A stretch of DNA of 64,000 nucleotides from M269 sp964640795. GTDB taxonomy: Bacteria; Pseudomonadota; Gammaproteobacteria; Enterobacterales; Alteromonadaceae. The notes below the pieces were generated by a model. It was not told where the DNA came from, did not search any database, and saw only the letters and a list, made by a program, of their open reading frames with translations. The position numbers were made by a program, and so were the translations under genes. Shown piece by piece: positions 45,942 through 55,473 of this stretch (position 1 is the stretch's first letter; each line of letters starts with the position of its first letter). Where the stretch lies: assembly GCA_964640795.1 (NCBI GenBank), contig CAZXIN010000026.1, positions 8,641 through 72,640 of the forward strand, given 5' to 3'.

Positions 45942-46181
45942 CTATGATTTAATAAGAGTAAGAGTATGGATCATCTCTTCTTTCTTTGACGCCTCTATGA
46001 CAAAAGAAGAGGTTGCCAAAAAATTGAATATGTCCTGATTATTATGTTTTGTATTTAACGTAACGTTAATGCAATGTCCTTTTTTAAGCGATGATAAGCC
46101 TATTTTTAGTTCAATCAGAGATCTAGGACATTTAAATTGAGTTAAATCCACGCTAGCTACTGGTGCTTTTTGAGTACTCAC
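45942..46181 (-). CDS. TusA/SirA-like small protein with altered CPxP motif
   Basis: The protein has 79 residues with the TusA fold pattern: DLTQFKCPRSLIELKIGLSS, then a Gly-hinged strand KKGHCINVTLN and a late helix. TusA-type sulfur carriers have Cys-Pro-x-Pro; here the sequence is Cys-Pro-Arg-Ser, so the Cys is kept but the second Pro is lost. It may still carry sulfur or have a regulatory role. It is co-transcribed with the AI-2E transporter. Confidence 0.78.
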   Translation of the reverse strand: MSTQKAPVASVDLTQFKCPRSLIELKIGLSSLKKGHCINVTLNTKHNNQDIFNFLATSSFVIEASKKEEMIHTLTLIKS

Positions 46182-46495
46182 TGCTTACGCTTATTATTCC
46201 GTCAAAAATTGCTAGGCCGGATGATATAACGACTAACGCCATGATCCAAACAACAAACACCTCTATATCGAATAAATAGTGCAGAAAAACACAAAGGTAT
46301 GTGTTGATATAAGTAATTCGAGCCACAATGATAGTAATCTAAGCTTTTAGATTTCAAAACGAGCTTTGCAGTAACAATGTAGGCGAAGTTGTAACAAGTT
46401 GATAAAAATGGAACTTTTACGAAAGATATTTACTCCTACATCTTACTTATTAACGTATAATCAAGATTCATCAAAGAGCGAGCAACATACTTAAA
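46182..46495. other. 314-base intergenic region upstream of bepA
   Basis: This region separates the divergent TusA-like and bepA genes and must hold both promoters. A GGAACTT box at 46410 is annotated separately, and a TATAAT lies at 46456-46461 without a matching -35 box. No RNA gene or repeat was recognised. Confidence 0.5.
46410..46439 (+). promoter_or_regulatory. Candidate sigma-E-like promoter of bepA
   Basis: GGAACTT (46410-46416) is an exact match to the RpoE -35 box, followed after 16 bases by CTCCTA, an imperfect match to the -10 box. E. coli bepA belongs to the sigma-E regulon, which makes the site plausible. The spacing differs by one base from the TTGAAC-N19-CTCTWA set. Confidence 0.4.
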
Positions 46496-47947
46496 ATGCG
46501 TTTTTTCCTTTTTCTCTTTGCCATCAGTTTGAGTATTGTGAGTCATGCTCAAGTTTCTTCAGGCAACAATAAAAATCAACTCCCCGATATTGGCGTCGTT
46601 GCTGCGGGTTCTATTAGTATTGATAAAGAGCTGTTGATTGGCGATGCTTTAATGAGGCAACTAAGAGGGCAAGCACCTATAGTTAATGACCCCCTGCTTG
46701 AAGAATACATACAAGACTTGGGAAATCGTATCGTTGCTAACTCAGAAAACGTAAAATTCCCTTTTAACTTTTTCTTAATTAATAGCCAAGACATTAACGC
46801 TTTTGCATTTTTTGGCGGTAACGTTGGCGTGCATACAGAGCTTATTGTAAGAGCGAAAACTGAAAGTGAGTTGGCGTCCGTCCTTGCACACGAAGTAGCT
46901 CACGTCACACAAAGACACATCGCTCGTCGCATTGAGGCGCAGCAGAGATTCTCTCCAATTCAAATTGCAACGACATTAGCAGGTATTGTGTTAGGTGTAG
47001 CGACAGGAAGTGCAGACGTTGCATTAGCAGGCGTTAGTGCATCCGGCGCCGCTGCCCAGCAAAATAGCATCAATTATACACGTAGCAATGAGCAAGAAGC
47101 TGACCGAATTGGTATTCAGGTTATGGCTAAGGCGGGGTTCGATCCTAATGGTGCAACAGACTTTTTCGGAATATTAGCAGAGCAAACACGATTCAGGTCG
47201 GTTCCTCCGCAGTTTTTGTTAACACACCCATTACCTGAAGCTCGTGTATCTGAAGCAAGAGCCAGAGCATCAGCTCTCCCACCGGTTTATGCACCACCCA
47301 ATATCAATTTTCATCTAACTAAAATGAGGGTTCTTGCGCGTTACTATAGAAACCCTGAAGACAATATCAAACTATTCAAACGACAGCTTGATAGTAAAGA
47401 GTACATATTCAAAGAAGCTCACGAGTATGGATTAGCTCTGGCTTACTTGGCTAATGAACAAGCAGATGAAGCAGATAAAATCATTACAAAGCTTCTTAAG
47501 AACGATCCCGAAAATCTGTACTATCTTGATGCGGAAACTGACATATCGATTTCTCTCAATAAATTTGAAGACGCATTCGATTCACTATCTAAACAAGCAG
47601 AAAACAGACCACGTAATAGGGTCATTACACTTAATCTGGCCAACCTTGCTATCGAAAACAAAAACTACGAGAAAGCAATAGAGCTTCTTAAAGACTATCT
47701 GCTTATAAACCCTGATCACCTGCTCTCTTATCAATTGTTATCGTCCGCCTATAGCGGAAGTCAGAGATTTTTGGAAATGCACCAAACCCAAGCTGAGATT
47801 TACGCTTTGTTATTGGCTTACCCAAGAGCAATTGACGAACTACAACATGCTTACAACTTTGCAAAATTACAAAACATCGAGAAACAACGTATCAGAGCGC
47901 GCATCGATCAATTTAGAGAAGCACAAAGAAGATTAGAGACATTGTAA
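46496..47947 (+). CDS. bepA: Periplasmic M48 metalloprotease/chaperone BepA
   Basis: The protein has 483 residues. The signal peptide ends near SHA-QV. The M48 domain has the zinc motif HEVAHVTQRHIARR (His132, Glu133, His136) and the later Glu ligand in NEQEADRIG. From about residue 280 there are tetratricopeptide repeats (LALAYLANEQADEADKIITK, then NLANLAIENKNYEKAIELLK). BepA helps LptD assembly and degrades stalled outer-membrane proteins. It lies next to perM, as in E. coli. Confidence 0.94.
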   Translation: MRFFLFLFAISLSIVSHAQVSSGNNKNQLPDIGVVAAGSISIDKELLIGDALMRQLRGQAPIVNDPLLEEYIQDLGNRIVANSENVKFPFNFFLINSQDINAFAFFGGNVGVHTELIVRAKTESELASVLAHEVAHVTQRHIARRIEAQQRFSPIQIATTLAGIVLGVATGSADVALAGVSASGAAAQQNSINYTRSNEQEADRIGIQVMAKAGFDPNGATDFFGILAEQTRFRSVPPQFLLTHPLPEARVSEARARASALPPVYAPPNINFHLTKMRVLARYYRNPEDNIKLFKRQLDSKEYIFKEAHEYGLALAYLANEQADEADKIITKLLKNDPENLYYLDAETDISISLNKFEDAFDSLSKQAENRPRNRVITLNLANLAIENKNYEKAIELLKDYLLINPDHLLSYQLLSSAYSGSQRFLEMHQTQAEIYALLLAYPRAIDELQHAYNFAKLQNIEKQRIRARIDQFREAQRRLETL

Positions 47948-48073
47948 TCGAACTCTTTCCGATGTTTTAAATTTTGCCTTTACAGCAGCTTATGATTGAG
48001 TTTTGTTCAACGCCTTACATCACCATTTAAAACCACTTAACATGGGGGCTCATCTGTTGGACAAGAAGCAATC

Positions 48074-49726
48074 ATGCGTAACATTACACTACCTTTAGTT
48101 ATCATCACTTGCCTAGCAAGCTTTACATCATTTTCCGCTCGCACAATAGAAGCACACGCTCAGATTGTTCTCTCTGACATCAATGTCGTTGATGTCAAAA
48201 AAGGAGAGGTTCAATTTAATAAAGATGTCGTTATTACCAATAACAAAATCACAGCGATAAGGCCCCATAGTCCATCAGCAAATGAAGCCAAAGGTACAAT
48301 TCGTAGTCATGGCAAATACCTGCTACCCGGTTTATGGGATATGCACACACATATTCGTTCCTACACAGCGCAAGACAACCTGCCCATGTTCATCGCCAAC
48401 GGCATTACAGGGATTCGTGATCTAGGTATTACTAATCATGAATTGATAAAACAATGGAAGCAACAAATCAACGCTCATGAACTTATTGGACCGCGTGTTG
48501 TTTCTTCTGCAGTTATTATAGAAGGTGCCTCGCCACGCTTTCCGAGCTCGCTGTCAATTAGCAGAGCTGATCAAGTAAAACCGGAAATTGACAAATTAGT
48601 CGCACAAGGTGCAGAAATCATTAAGCTATTTCAAAACATTCCCGCCGATGTCTTCACCCAAATAGTTAACTACGCACATGAAAAAGGGCTTAAAACGTCC
48701 GGACATACGCCAACTGGATGGTCACAAATTCAGGCAGCTGACATTAAATTGGACTCAATTGAGCATCTATTTGGTATCAGCAATACCTTTCAAGCATACG
48801 ACACCTACAAATTTAGTGAAGCTGAAATGGATAGACTGGCTCACGTCCTGAAGCAAAACAACACCTTTCAATCACCCACAATAGTTGGTTATAAATACAG
48901 AGAAAAGCTCTACCGTGTTGCCCTCGACCCAACTAAAAACGATGCAACTTTCGAACATGCCGAAGAATATAAGTATACCCCAGCCTATTTTAAAGCTTGG
49001 TGGAAAGGCATCAAAGATCGTGCGCTCACCAACATTGATATAAGTGAGTTCGAAAATCAGCAAAAGCAATTTAAATTCCATCAAACAATACTCACCGAAT
49101 TAAGTCAGCACGGTGTAAAGATGCTTGCTGGAACAGACACACCAAATCCGTATTTAGTTCTTGGTAGCAGCCTACATGACGAATTGTTACTCTACGTTGA
49201 ATCTGGTATGAGTACGCTAGAGGCACTGCGAAGTGCGACTTTGTATCCAGGTGAATATTTCGGTAAAGAAGCATTGATAGGTCAAGTAAAAGTAGGTAGC
49301 TATGCTGACCTTGTGATACTTAACCATAACCCTCTAGACGATATTAGGCATACACGCAGCATCGACAAAGTCATCACAAACGGTCATATCTACAATCATA
49401 AAGACCTTAGCAAGATAAAAGAGCGACAATTGGTTTTGCTAGCTAACCTTTCACCTCGCGACTTTGATCAATATATCTATATGGATGTTAGACGTAATGG
49501 CTTAAAAGCTGTTCAAGAAAAATACCCTATGCTAAATAAACCCATTAAAGGTGGTGGTGTTGCAACGCAGGATTATGACGTTAATCCGGAACATCTATTA
49601 CGCTTATCTAAGTCGCTTGATAGTGGCTTACAGAAAAAGCAAGCTAAGCTAGCGTTAGAATGGAACTCACTGATGTTCCCAAACCATCAAGCAACACAAG
49701 ATGCTCTAAAAGCTTTGCAAAAATGA
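48074..49726 (+). CDS. Secreted amidohydrolase family protein
   Basis: The protein has 550 residues. The signal peptide ends near SFSARTIEA. Metal-site motifs are LWDMHTHIRSY (His-x-His), TSGHTPTGW, IEHLFGI and the late Asp in MLAGTDTPNP. This order is that of imidazolonepropionase or Xaa-Pro dipeptidase-like members of the amidohydrolase clan. The C-terminal extension after the catalytic barrel (from about residue 460) is helical and not recognised. It differs from the amidohydrolase at 25421. The substrate is unknown. Confidence 0.83.
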   Translation: MRNITLPLVIITCLASFTSFSARTIEAHAQIVLSDINVVDVKKGEVQFNKDVVITNNKITAIRPHSPSANEAKGTIRSHGKYLLPGLWDMHTHIRSYTAQDNLPMFIANGITGIRDLGITNHELIKQWKQQINAHELIGPRVVSSAVIIEGASPRFPSSLSISRADQVKPEIDKLVAQGAEIIKLFQNIPADVFTQIVNYAHEKGLKTSGHTPTGWSQIQAADIKLDSIEHLFGISNTFQAYDTYKFSEAEMDRLAHVLKQNNTFQSPTIVGYKYREKLYRVALDPTKNDATFEHAEEYKYTPAYFKAWWKGIKDRALTNIDISEFENQQKQFKFHQTILTELSQHGVKMLAGTDTPNPYLVLGSSLHDELLLYVESGMSTLEALRSATLYPGEYFGKEALIGQVKVGSYADLVILNHNPLDDIRHTRSIDKVITNGHIYNHKDLSKIKERQLVLLANLSPRDFDQYIYMDVRRNGLKAVQEKYPMLNKPIKGGGVATQDYDVNPEHLLRLSKSLDSGLQKKQAKLALEWNSLMFPNHQATQDALKALQK

Positions 49727-49739
49727 CTTATTGCCTTGT

Positions 49740-50216
49740 TTATTGAGCTGCAGCTTTTGAGACAGCATTAAGTAACGACACAGCTGTTTGCTTGCCTAAT
49801 ATTGTCTCAACATGTTCACCGTTAGGAGAAATTAAATAAGTGGCAGGTAATTGCTTAGGTTTAATGCCCGGTAAGTTTGCAGCATATTTTTGCTCCACTA
49901 ACTTAAACTGAATACCATATTTATGCTTTATATCGACAAGAGATTGCTTGGGCATCTCATCATAGCTAACCGCCATCAGTTGAATATTTCTATTCTTAAC
50001 TTGTAAGTCCAATGTGTTCAGCTCAGGAATTTCTTCCAAACAGGGTGCACACCATTCAGCAAAGTGATTGATTATCAACCACTGTCCTTCCAGCTCGCTT
50101 AATGTCCATTTTCTATTATCTAATGTTTTAAAGTCATATTGTGTAGCGCTAAAAACAGCGACGCCGACAATAAGAGACAATAGAGCGACAACAATTGGAA
50201 GAAGCTTTTTAAACAA
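49740..50216 (-). CDS. TlpA-like thiol-disulfide oxidoreductase
   Basis: The protein has 158 residues with an N-terminal membrane anchor or signal (LPIVVALLSLIVGVAVFSA). The thioredoxin fold has the redox motif WCAPCLEEIPEL, the cis-Pro region QLPATYLISPNGEH and the TlpA-type insertion. It probably reduces or oxidises protein disulfides in the periplasm. It is convergent with the amidohydrolase, ends 14 bases away from it, and has no cytochrome c maturation genes nearby. Confidence 0.87.
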   Translation of the reverse strand: MFKKLLPIVVALLSLIVGVAVFSATQYDFKTLDNRKWTLSELEGQWLIINHFAEWCAPCLEEIPELNTLDLQVKNRNIQLMAVSYDEMPKQSLVDIKHKYGIQFKLVEQKYAANLPGIKPKQLPATYLISPNGEHVETILGKQTAVSLLNAVSKAAAQ

Positions 50217-50545
50217 AAATATTCCTTAGGGTTCATTCAAACTTAAATCAACAGACTAAAACATTGGCCAGTTTAAAAACACCGCTATGCCCTGCCATTT
50301 CACTGAATTTTTTAATTTACAAGATTCAGATATTAACGCTTTTTTGTCAATCAACAGAGGGAATATTTAGACATATCCTACTATGAATATACCCCAATAG
50401 AGGCTTTGGCATTAATTGCCTTCAACTTGACACTTTATGTCCTTTACTCTCTTCGGCCTAATGATTATTTTCCAACTATCTCAAAAGAGGAATGCCACTT
50501 CATACCCCTACTACATATTGTGGCATGTGCATACAAGGTATCAAA
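50217..50545. other. 329-base divergent region upstream of the DUF1800 gene
   Basis: This region holds the promoters of the TlpA-like gene (minus) and the DUF1800 gene (plus). A TTGACA at 50427 has no -10 box at normal spacing. AAGGT at the end is the ribosome binding site for ATG 50546. I see nothing else. Confidence 0.5.
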
Positions 50546-53500
50546 ATGGCTATCGTTAAGTTTTCATTTCGTGTTTGGTGGGTACTATTTTCATTCATTT
50601 ACGTCACATATTCTCAGGCCAACAACATACCTGTTGCAGCAGGCGATCACGTACTGGCAGTTGCTGGTCAACCTGTAAAGCTGACGTTCAAGACTCTATT
50701 GAGTAATGACCTTGATGACGACAATGATCAATTATTTGTTCGCATTGTAGACGACTGGGAGAACGGCTTTGCCGAAGTCGACTGGCAGACAGAGAGCATT
50801 ACATTCACACCAGAAAACAACACAATTAATACAGCACGATTCACCTATGGTGTAGCCGACCAAGCCAATAGCAACGATTACACGAGAATGAGCTTTGCAG
50901 AGGTGAGTATAGAGTTCAGAGAAACAACTCAACAAGAAAATAACCCTATTGCCAATACAGACAACTTTACAGTTAGTGCGAATACACCTTTATTAATCTC
51001 TATCTCCGAACTTTTTGCCAACGACTATGATCCTAATGGTGATGCACTCCATTTGATATTGGTAGATGACTGGATTGGAGGTAACCTGCAATTTGACTTA
51101 AACAAAGGAACAATGGTCTATACACCCGAAAGTGACTTCGTGTCGGGAAGTTTTACCTACGCTATTGCAGATCAACCGGAAAGTAATGACTTTAGCACCA
51201 TGGGCTTTGGTATCGTCAATATTATTAAAGCAGCATCTCCCCCAATCCCGTCAGAAGAGTCAGACCTTGGCGATGCACCTTACGCATCAGATGATCACCT
51301 CACGTTTGGTTTGGTAACCCCGTTAGTAATAGAAACAAGCCACTTAAAGCTTAATGATGGCGATCCTGAAAATATGCCTATTTACGTAACTTACGTTGAT
51401 GATGCGACTAATGGCAGCGTCAGCCTTAATAGGGATTCAAGAACAGTAATGTTTGTTCCTAAAGAAGGCGAAACTACCGGAAGTTTTATTTATGGTGTTT
51501 CAGATGATGCACAGAACAACGACTTTTCAAGGATGGGCTTTGCTAAGGTTAACTTAGCCTTTGGCGATATTCTCTCAACCAATCAACTGCCAACTGGGGT
51601 TGATGATGAGCTTATAGGCTTGCAAAATACACCGTTAAACATTCCATTTAGTACACTACTTGAAAACGATACAGACAGCGACAGCAGTCAACTTTTCATT
51701 GCAGAAATCACAGATGTCCGTCATGGACAAGCGGCGTTAGATACAACTAACAATATAATAAGCTTTATCCCTGATGAAGATTTCATTGGCGAAGCATCAT
51801 TTAGCTACTTTGTTTCAGATTTAATTAATGACACCGAACTGACACGTGCGAGTTTAGCCAATGTCAAAATCACGATCGAACCTCACGACTTATCAACAAA
51901 TCAACGTCCTGAAGCAAGAGACGATAACTTTGAAGGCATACAAGGTGAGCCTATTTCAATCAATGTATCTGATTTGCTAGTCAACGATACTGATCCAGAA
52001 GACGACACTTTATATCTACTCGATTTATCAGAAAGCGTGAATGGTGTCGCCGATCTTAATCTGGACTCTGGTGTTATTACATTTGTTCCAGAGGCAGAAG
52101 CGTCTGAGGCAAGTTTTAATTACGGTATTTCCGACATTCAAAACACACAAGATACAGACCGCATTGTATACGCCCAAGTGACCATTAGGTTTATCAGTGT
52201 TCAAACACCTCCTGATTCAACCGGTGCATTTGGCAATCAAAATTCGACTAACCGGTTTCTGACTCAAACGACTTTCGGCCCAACTAAAATTGATATCCAA
52301 CAACTCACGGGGACATCTGCCTCAGAGTGGTTTCTAGCAGAGCTCAATAAACCCGCAAGTTTGGTGCTACCTATTGTTGATAACTTTCGTGCTCAGGTCA
52401 CTGACAATCCGTTATTAGCCTTTAGGGCTGACATATCTTATCGATTCGCTTTTATGAAAAACGCTATCGCTGGTGACGATCAGCTCAGGCAGCGAGTCGC
52501 CTTTGCTCTTTCACAAATACTAGTCACATCGGATAGAGACGTTTTTTTGGAAAATCGCCCTCGAAGCCTTGCCGCTTATCAAGATTTGCTCATCAATCAC
52601 GCATTAGGTAACTACCGCGATTTATTGGGACATGTAACCTATTCACCGGCTATGGGAGCTTACTTAACCTACGCCGGCAATAGAAAAGGCGACCCTGAAA
52701 CAGGTAGAACGCCTGACGAAAACTATGCCAGAGAAATAATGCAATTATTCACTATAGGTGTTAGCGAGTTAGATCAAAACGGCGAAGAAATCATTGATCC
52801 ATCAGGCAGGAGTATAGAAGCCTACTCAAATAGAGATGTCACCGGATTAGCAAGAGTATTTACCGGATTATATTACGCCACACCGAATTTCGGTGATCCT
52901 TTGCAAGATCCCATGATTGAAATTACACCAATGGTAAGGTTTGACGCATTCCATTCTGACTTAGAAAAGCAATTCTTAGGCACCGTTATTCCAGCAAACA
53001 CGGGAGCTGAAGAAAGTATAGATATCGCATTAGATACACTCGTCAATCACCCTAACACCGCTCCTTTCATCGGAAGACAATTAATACAGCGTTTAGTCAT
53101 GAGCCACCCTTCAGCCGACTACGTCCATCGAGTTGCGACAGCCTTTTCCATCGGTCAATACGAACTACCTAACGGCGTCATTGTCGGAGACGGGCGCAGA
53201 GGCGATTTATCCGCAACAGTTGCTAGTATCATTTTTGATAGAGAAGCGCGCTCAGAAATTGACATTAACCGAGATAGCTATGGAAAAGTACGTGAACCTA
53301 TTGTTCGGGTAACTCACTGGGCGAGAGCTTTCGACGCTGAAAACGTCACGCCTGAATTCAGCATTGCTTTATGGAACACTTCACAACTATTAAGTCAACA
53401 AGCCTACAACTCACCATCAGTATTTAACTTTTTTCGACCTGGCTATATCGCTCCTGGATCTAGCACAGGTCAAGCAGGCATTAATGCTCCAGAGTTGCAA

Positions 53501-53848
53501 GTAACCAACGCTTCAACTGTCCCAGGTTACGCCAATTTCATAGGATTCTTAATTGCACAGAATTTACAAACCCAAAGCGCTAGTGACGTGGGCACGGAGC
53601 AGCAAGTTCAAAACACCTTCCGAGCTAACTACAGTCAAGAACTTGATCTTGCGCATTCTCCAGCAGCGCTTATTGATGCTTTGGATAACCTCCTCACTGC
53701 CGGAGCTATGTCAGAAGAAACCAGATCACAGATTGTTCGCGCTATACAAAATATCCCTGTAGAGGCAGAAAATAACGGACTAACACAGCGAGTATACACA
53801 GCAATATATATGGTAATGACATCACCAGATTACATTGTCCAACGCTAG
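50546..53848 (+). CDS. DUF1800 family protein with five N-terminal cadherin-like repeats
   Basis: The protein has 1100 residues. ATG 50546 is chosen because AAGGT precedes it and a signal peptide follows directly (ending near YSQA-NN); an upstream ATG at 50492 has neither. Residues about 20-560 hold five tandem Ig/cadherin-like repeats of about 100 residues. Each has a strand around LLxNDxDxxxD, a FxPE/FxPD turn and a GxxD end. The DUF1800 domain follows (FLTQTTFGPTKIDIQQL, then RQRVAFALSQILVTSDRDV and NYAREIMQLFTIGVSELDQN). DUF1800 proteins usually have only the second part. The next gene is DUF1501, the regular partner. Function unknown; a secreted or surface role is likely. Confidence 0.85.
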   Translation: MAIVKFSFRVWWVLFSFIYVTYSQANNIPVAAGDHVLAVAGQPVKLTFKTLLSNDLDDDNDQLFVRIVDDWENGFAEVDWQTESITFTPENNTINTARFTYGVADQANSNDYTRMSFAEVSIEFRETTQQENNPIANTDNFTVSANTPLLISISELFANDYDPNGDALHLILVDDWIGGNLQFDLNKGTMVYTPESDFVSGSFTYAIADQPESNDFSTMGFGIVNIIKAASPPIPSEESDLGDAPYASDDHLTFGLVTPLVIETSHLKLNDGDPENMPIYVTYVDDATNGSVSLNRDSRTVMFVPKEGETTGSFIYGVSDDAQNNDFSRMGFAKVNLAFGDILSTNQLPTGVDDELIGLQNTPLNIPFSTLLENDTDSDSSQLFIAEITDVRHGQAALDTTNNIISFIPDEDFIGEASFSYFVSDLINDTELTRASLANVKITIEPHDLSTNQRPEARDDNFEGIQGEPISINVSDLLVNDTDPEDDTLYLLDLSESVNGVADLNLDSGVITFVPEAEASEASFNYGISDIQNTQDTDRIVYAQVTIRFISVQTPPDSTGAFGNQNSTNRFLTQTTFGPTKIDIQQLTGTSASEWFLAELNKPASLVLPIVDNFRAQVTDNPLLAFRADISYRFAFMKNAIAGDDQLRQRVAFALSQILVTSDRDVFLENRPRSLAAYQDLLINHALGNYRDLLGHVTYSPAMGAYLTYAGNRKGDPETGRTPDENYAREIMQLFTIGVSELDQNGEEIIDPSGRSIEAYSNRDVTGLARVFTGLYYATPNFGDPLQDPMIEITPMVRFDAFHSDLEKQFLGTVIPANTGAEESIDIALDTLVNHPNTAPFIGRQLIQRLVMSHPSADYVHRVATAFSIGQYELPNGVIVGDGRRGDLSATVASIIFDREARSEIDINRDSYGKVREPIVRVTHWARAFDAENVTPEFSIALWNTSQLLSQQAYNSPSVFNFFRPGYIAPGSSTGQAGINAPELQVTNASTVPGYANFIGFLIAQNLQTQSASDVGTEQQVQNTFRANYSQELDLAHSPAALIDALDNLLTAGAMSEETRSQIVRAIQNIPVEAENNGLTQRVYTAIYMVMTSPDYIVQR

Positions 53849-53922
53849 CTTTTTAAGTATTGAAATATGATTCAAACAGTACGTTGTGTTAGTGCATCAT
53901 TGATTAATCGGAGAGTATCAAA

Positions 53923-55341
53923 ATGAATAATAGTCGCAGAAATTTTCTACGCCATAGCTTAGCTGGCGTTACAGCTGGAACATTTTGTTCTGCGCTACCT
54001 AGCTTTTATGTGAACGCCTCTGATGTCACAGGGTACAAAGCGTTGGTCTGTGTATTTCTATTGGGTGGAATGGACAGTCACGACACTATACTGCCCTATG
54101 ACCAAAGTTCTTATGATCAATACAGTCAAATTCGCTCATCACTCATGAATGCTTATAGAGGTAACCCAGGAGGTTCTTCAAGGGAGCGTGCAAGGTTACT
54201 ACCTTTAACCCCCGAAAATGCAATGCAATTCGGCGAACGACAATTTGCTTTACCTGAAGAATTTGCTGGCATACGAGCTTTATTCAATAACGGTAGTGCT
54301 GCTATTGTAGGAAATGTTGGCCCTTTAGTTCGGCCACTAACGAGAGATGCTTGGGAAACAGGCAGCATGCCAGCCCCTACCCGTTTATTTTCCCACAATG
54401 ATCAACAATCTACTTGGATGGCTCTATTGCCAGAAGGGAGCTCATCAGGTTGGGGAGGGCATTTTGCCGATGCGGCATTAGCTTCATCAGCTAATACCTT
54501 TCCCGCATTTTCAAATATTAGTACAGCGGGGAACAGTTTGTTTCTTACTGGCAGAAATACCAGTCCTTATCCGGTCACGACTGAAGGAGGAGCTGATTTT
54601 GGCATCCTTTCTCAATTGCAAGAAGGACGTTTCACTGAACAAGGCGAAAACCTGTATCAAATTATGCGTCAACACCTATCATCATCGAATTTCGATGGAA
54701 ATAATTTACTCGCACGAGATATCGCAACAGCTAATAGAAGATCCCTCAACGACAATGAGGCGTACAACTTAGCATTTAGAAGCGCTCCTCCCCTAACTAC
54801 CCCATTCCCTGGCAATAATTTTCTTGCACAACAACTACGAAACGTCGCTCAATCAATTTCTTTGAGAGATAGCCTTGGTATGCATCGGCAGGTTTTTTTC
54901 GTCACTCTAGGTGGGTTCGATACGCATTCCGCTCAAGCTTCGGCTTTGCCACGCCTACAACGCCAAATAGACGAAGCCATAACCGCTTTTTATCAATCGA
55001 CAGTAGAGTTAGGTGTTGAATCTGATGTGACACTATTTACTGCCTCTGATTTTGGCAGAACATTAACAACAAATGGCGATGGCACTGATCATGGTTGGGG
55101 AGGACACCATTTCGTTATTGGTGGTAATGTCAACGGTAATCACATATACGGTGATATCCCTCCAGTTGCCTTTGGGCACAACTTAGACGCAGGTAATGGT
55201 CGGCTCATTCCATCAACATCTATCCAGCAATTTGCGGCGCCAATGGGCAGGTGGTTCGGTTTAAACGACACAGAGATAAGCCAGTCGTTACCCGGTTTAT
55301 CGGAATTCAATTCAAATTCAATACCGCTATTTAAGAGTTAA
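53923..55341 (+). CDS. DUF1501 family protein, Tat-exported
   Basis: The protein has 472 residues. The twin-arginine signal is seen at the start (SRRNFLRHSLAGVTAG). Family motifs are ALVCVFLLGGMDSHDTILPY, HNDQQSTWMALLPEG, FVTLGGFDTHSAQ and the C-terminal TASDFGRTLTTNGDGTDHGW with the metal-type His in GWGGHHFVIGG. It is related to the sulfatase/alkaline phosphatase fold, but no reaction is known. It is always found with DUF1800 partners such as the gene 74 bases upstream, so the two probably act together in the periplasm. Confidence 0.88.
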   Translation: MNNSRRNFLRHSLAGVTAGTFCSALPSFYVNASDVTGYKALVCVFLLGGMDSHDTILPYDQSSYDQYSQIRSSLMNAYRGNPGGSSRERARLLPLTPENAMQFGERQFALPEEFAGIRALFNNGSAAIVGNVGPLVRPLTRDAWETGSMPAPTRLFSHNDQQSTWMALLPEGSSSGWGGHFADAALASSANTFPAFSNISTAGNSLFLTGRNTSPYPVTTEGGADFGILSQLQEGRFTEQGENLYQIMRQHLSSSNFDGNNLLARDIATANRRSLNDNEAYNLAFRSAPPLTTPFPGNNFLAQQLRNVAQSISLRDSLGMHRQVFFVTLGGFDTHSAQASALPRLQRQIDEAITAFYQSTVELGVESDVTLFTASDFGRTLTTNGDGTDHGWGGHHFVIGGNVNGNHIYGDIPPVAFGHNLDAGNGRLIPSTSIQQFAAPMGRWFGLNDTEISQSLPGLSEFNSNSIPLFKS

Positions 55342-55473
55342 CATATAAAGAATCATGGTTCTAGTTACAAGCAAACGAACAAGTCATTATGACAAATGAT
55401 ATGAGAGATAATTAATGTAATTGGCATAGTCACAAGATAGAATAAGCAAAAGCTATTTTTGTACAATCAACCT

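Noticed and set aside
46456..46461. TATAAT as a sigma-70 -10 box for bepA
   Set aside because: No -35-like hexamer occurs at 16-18 bases upstream, so the match alone is weak.
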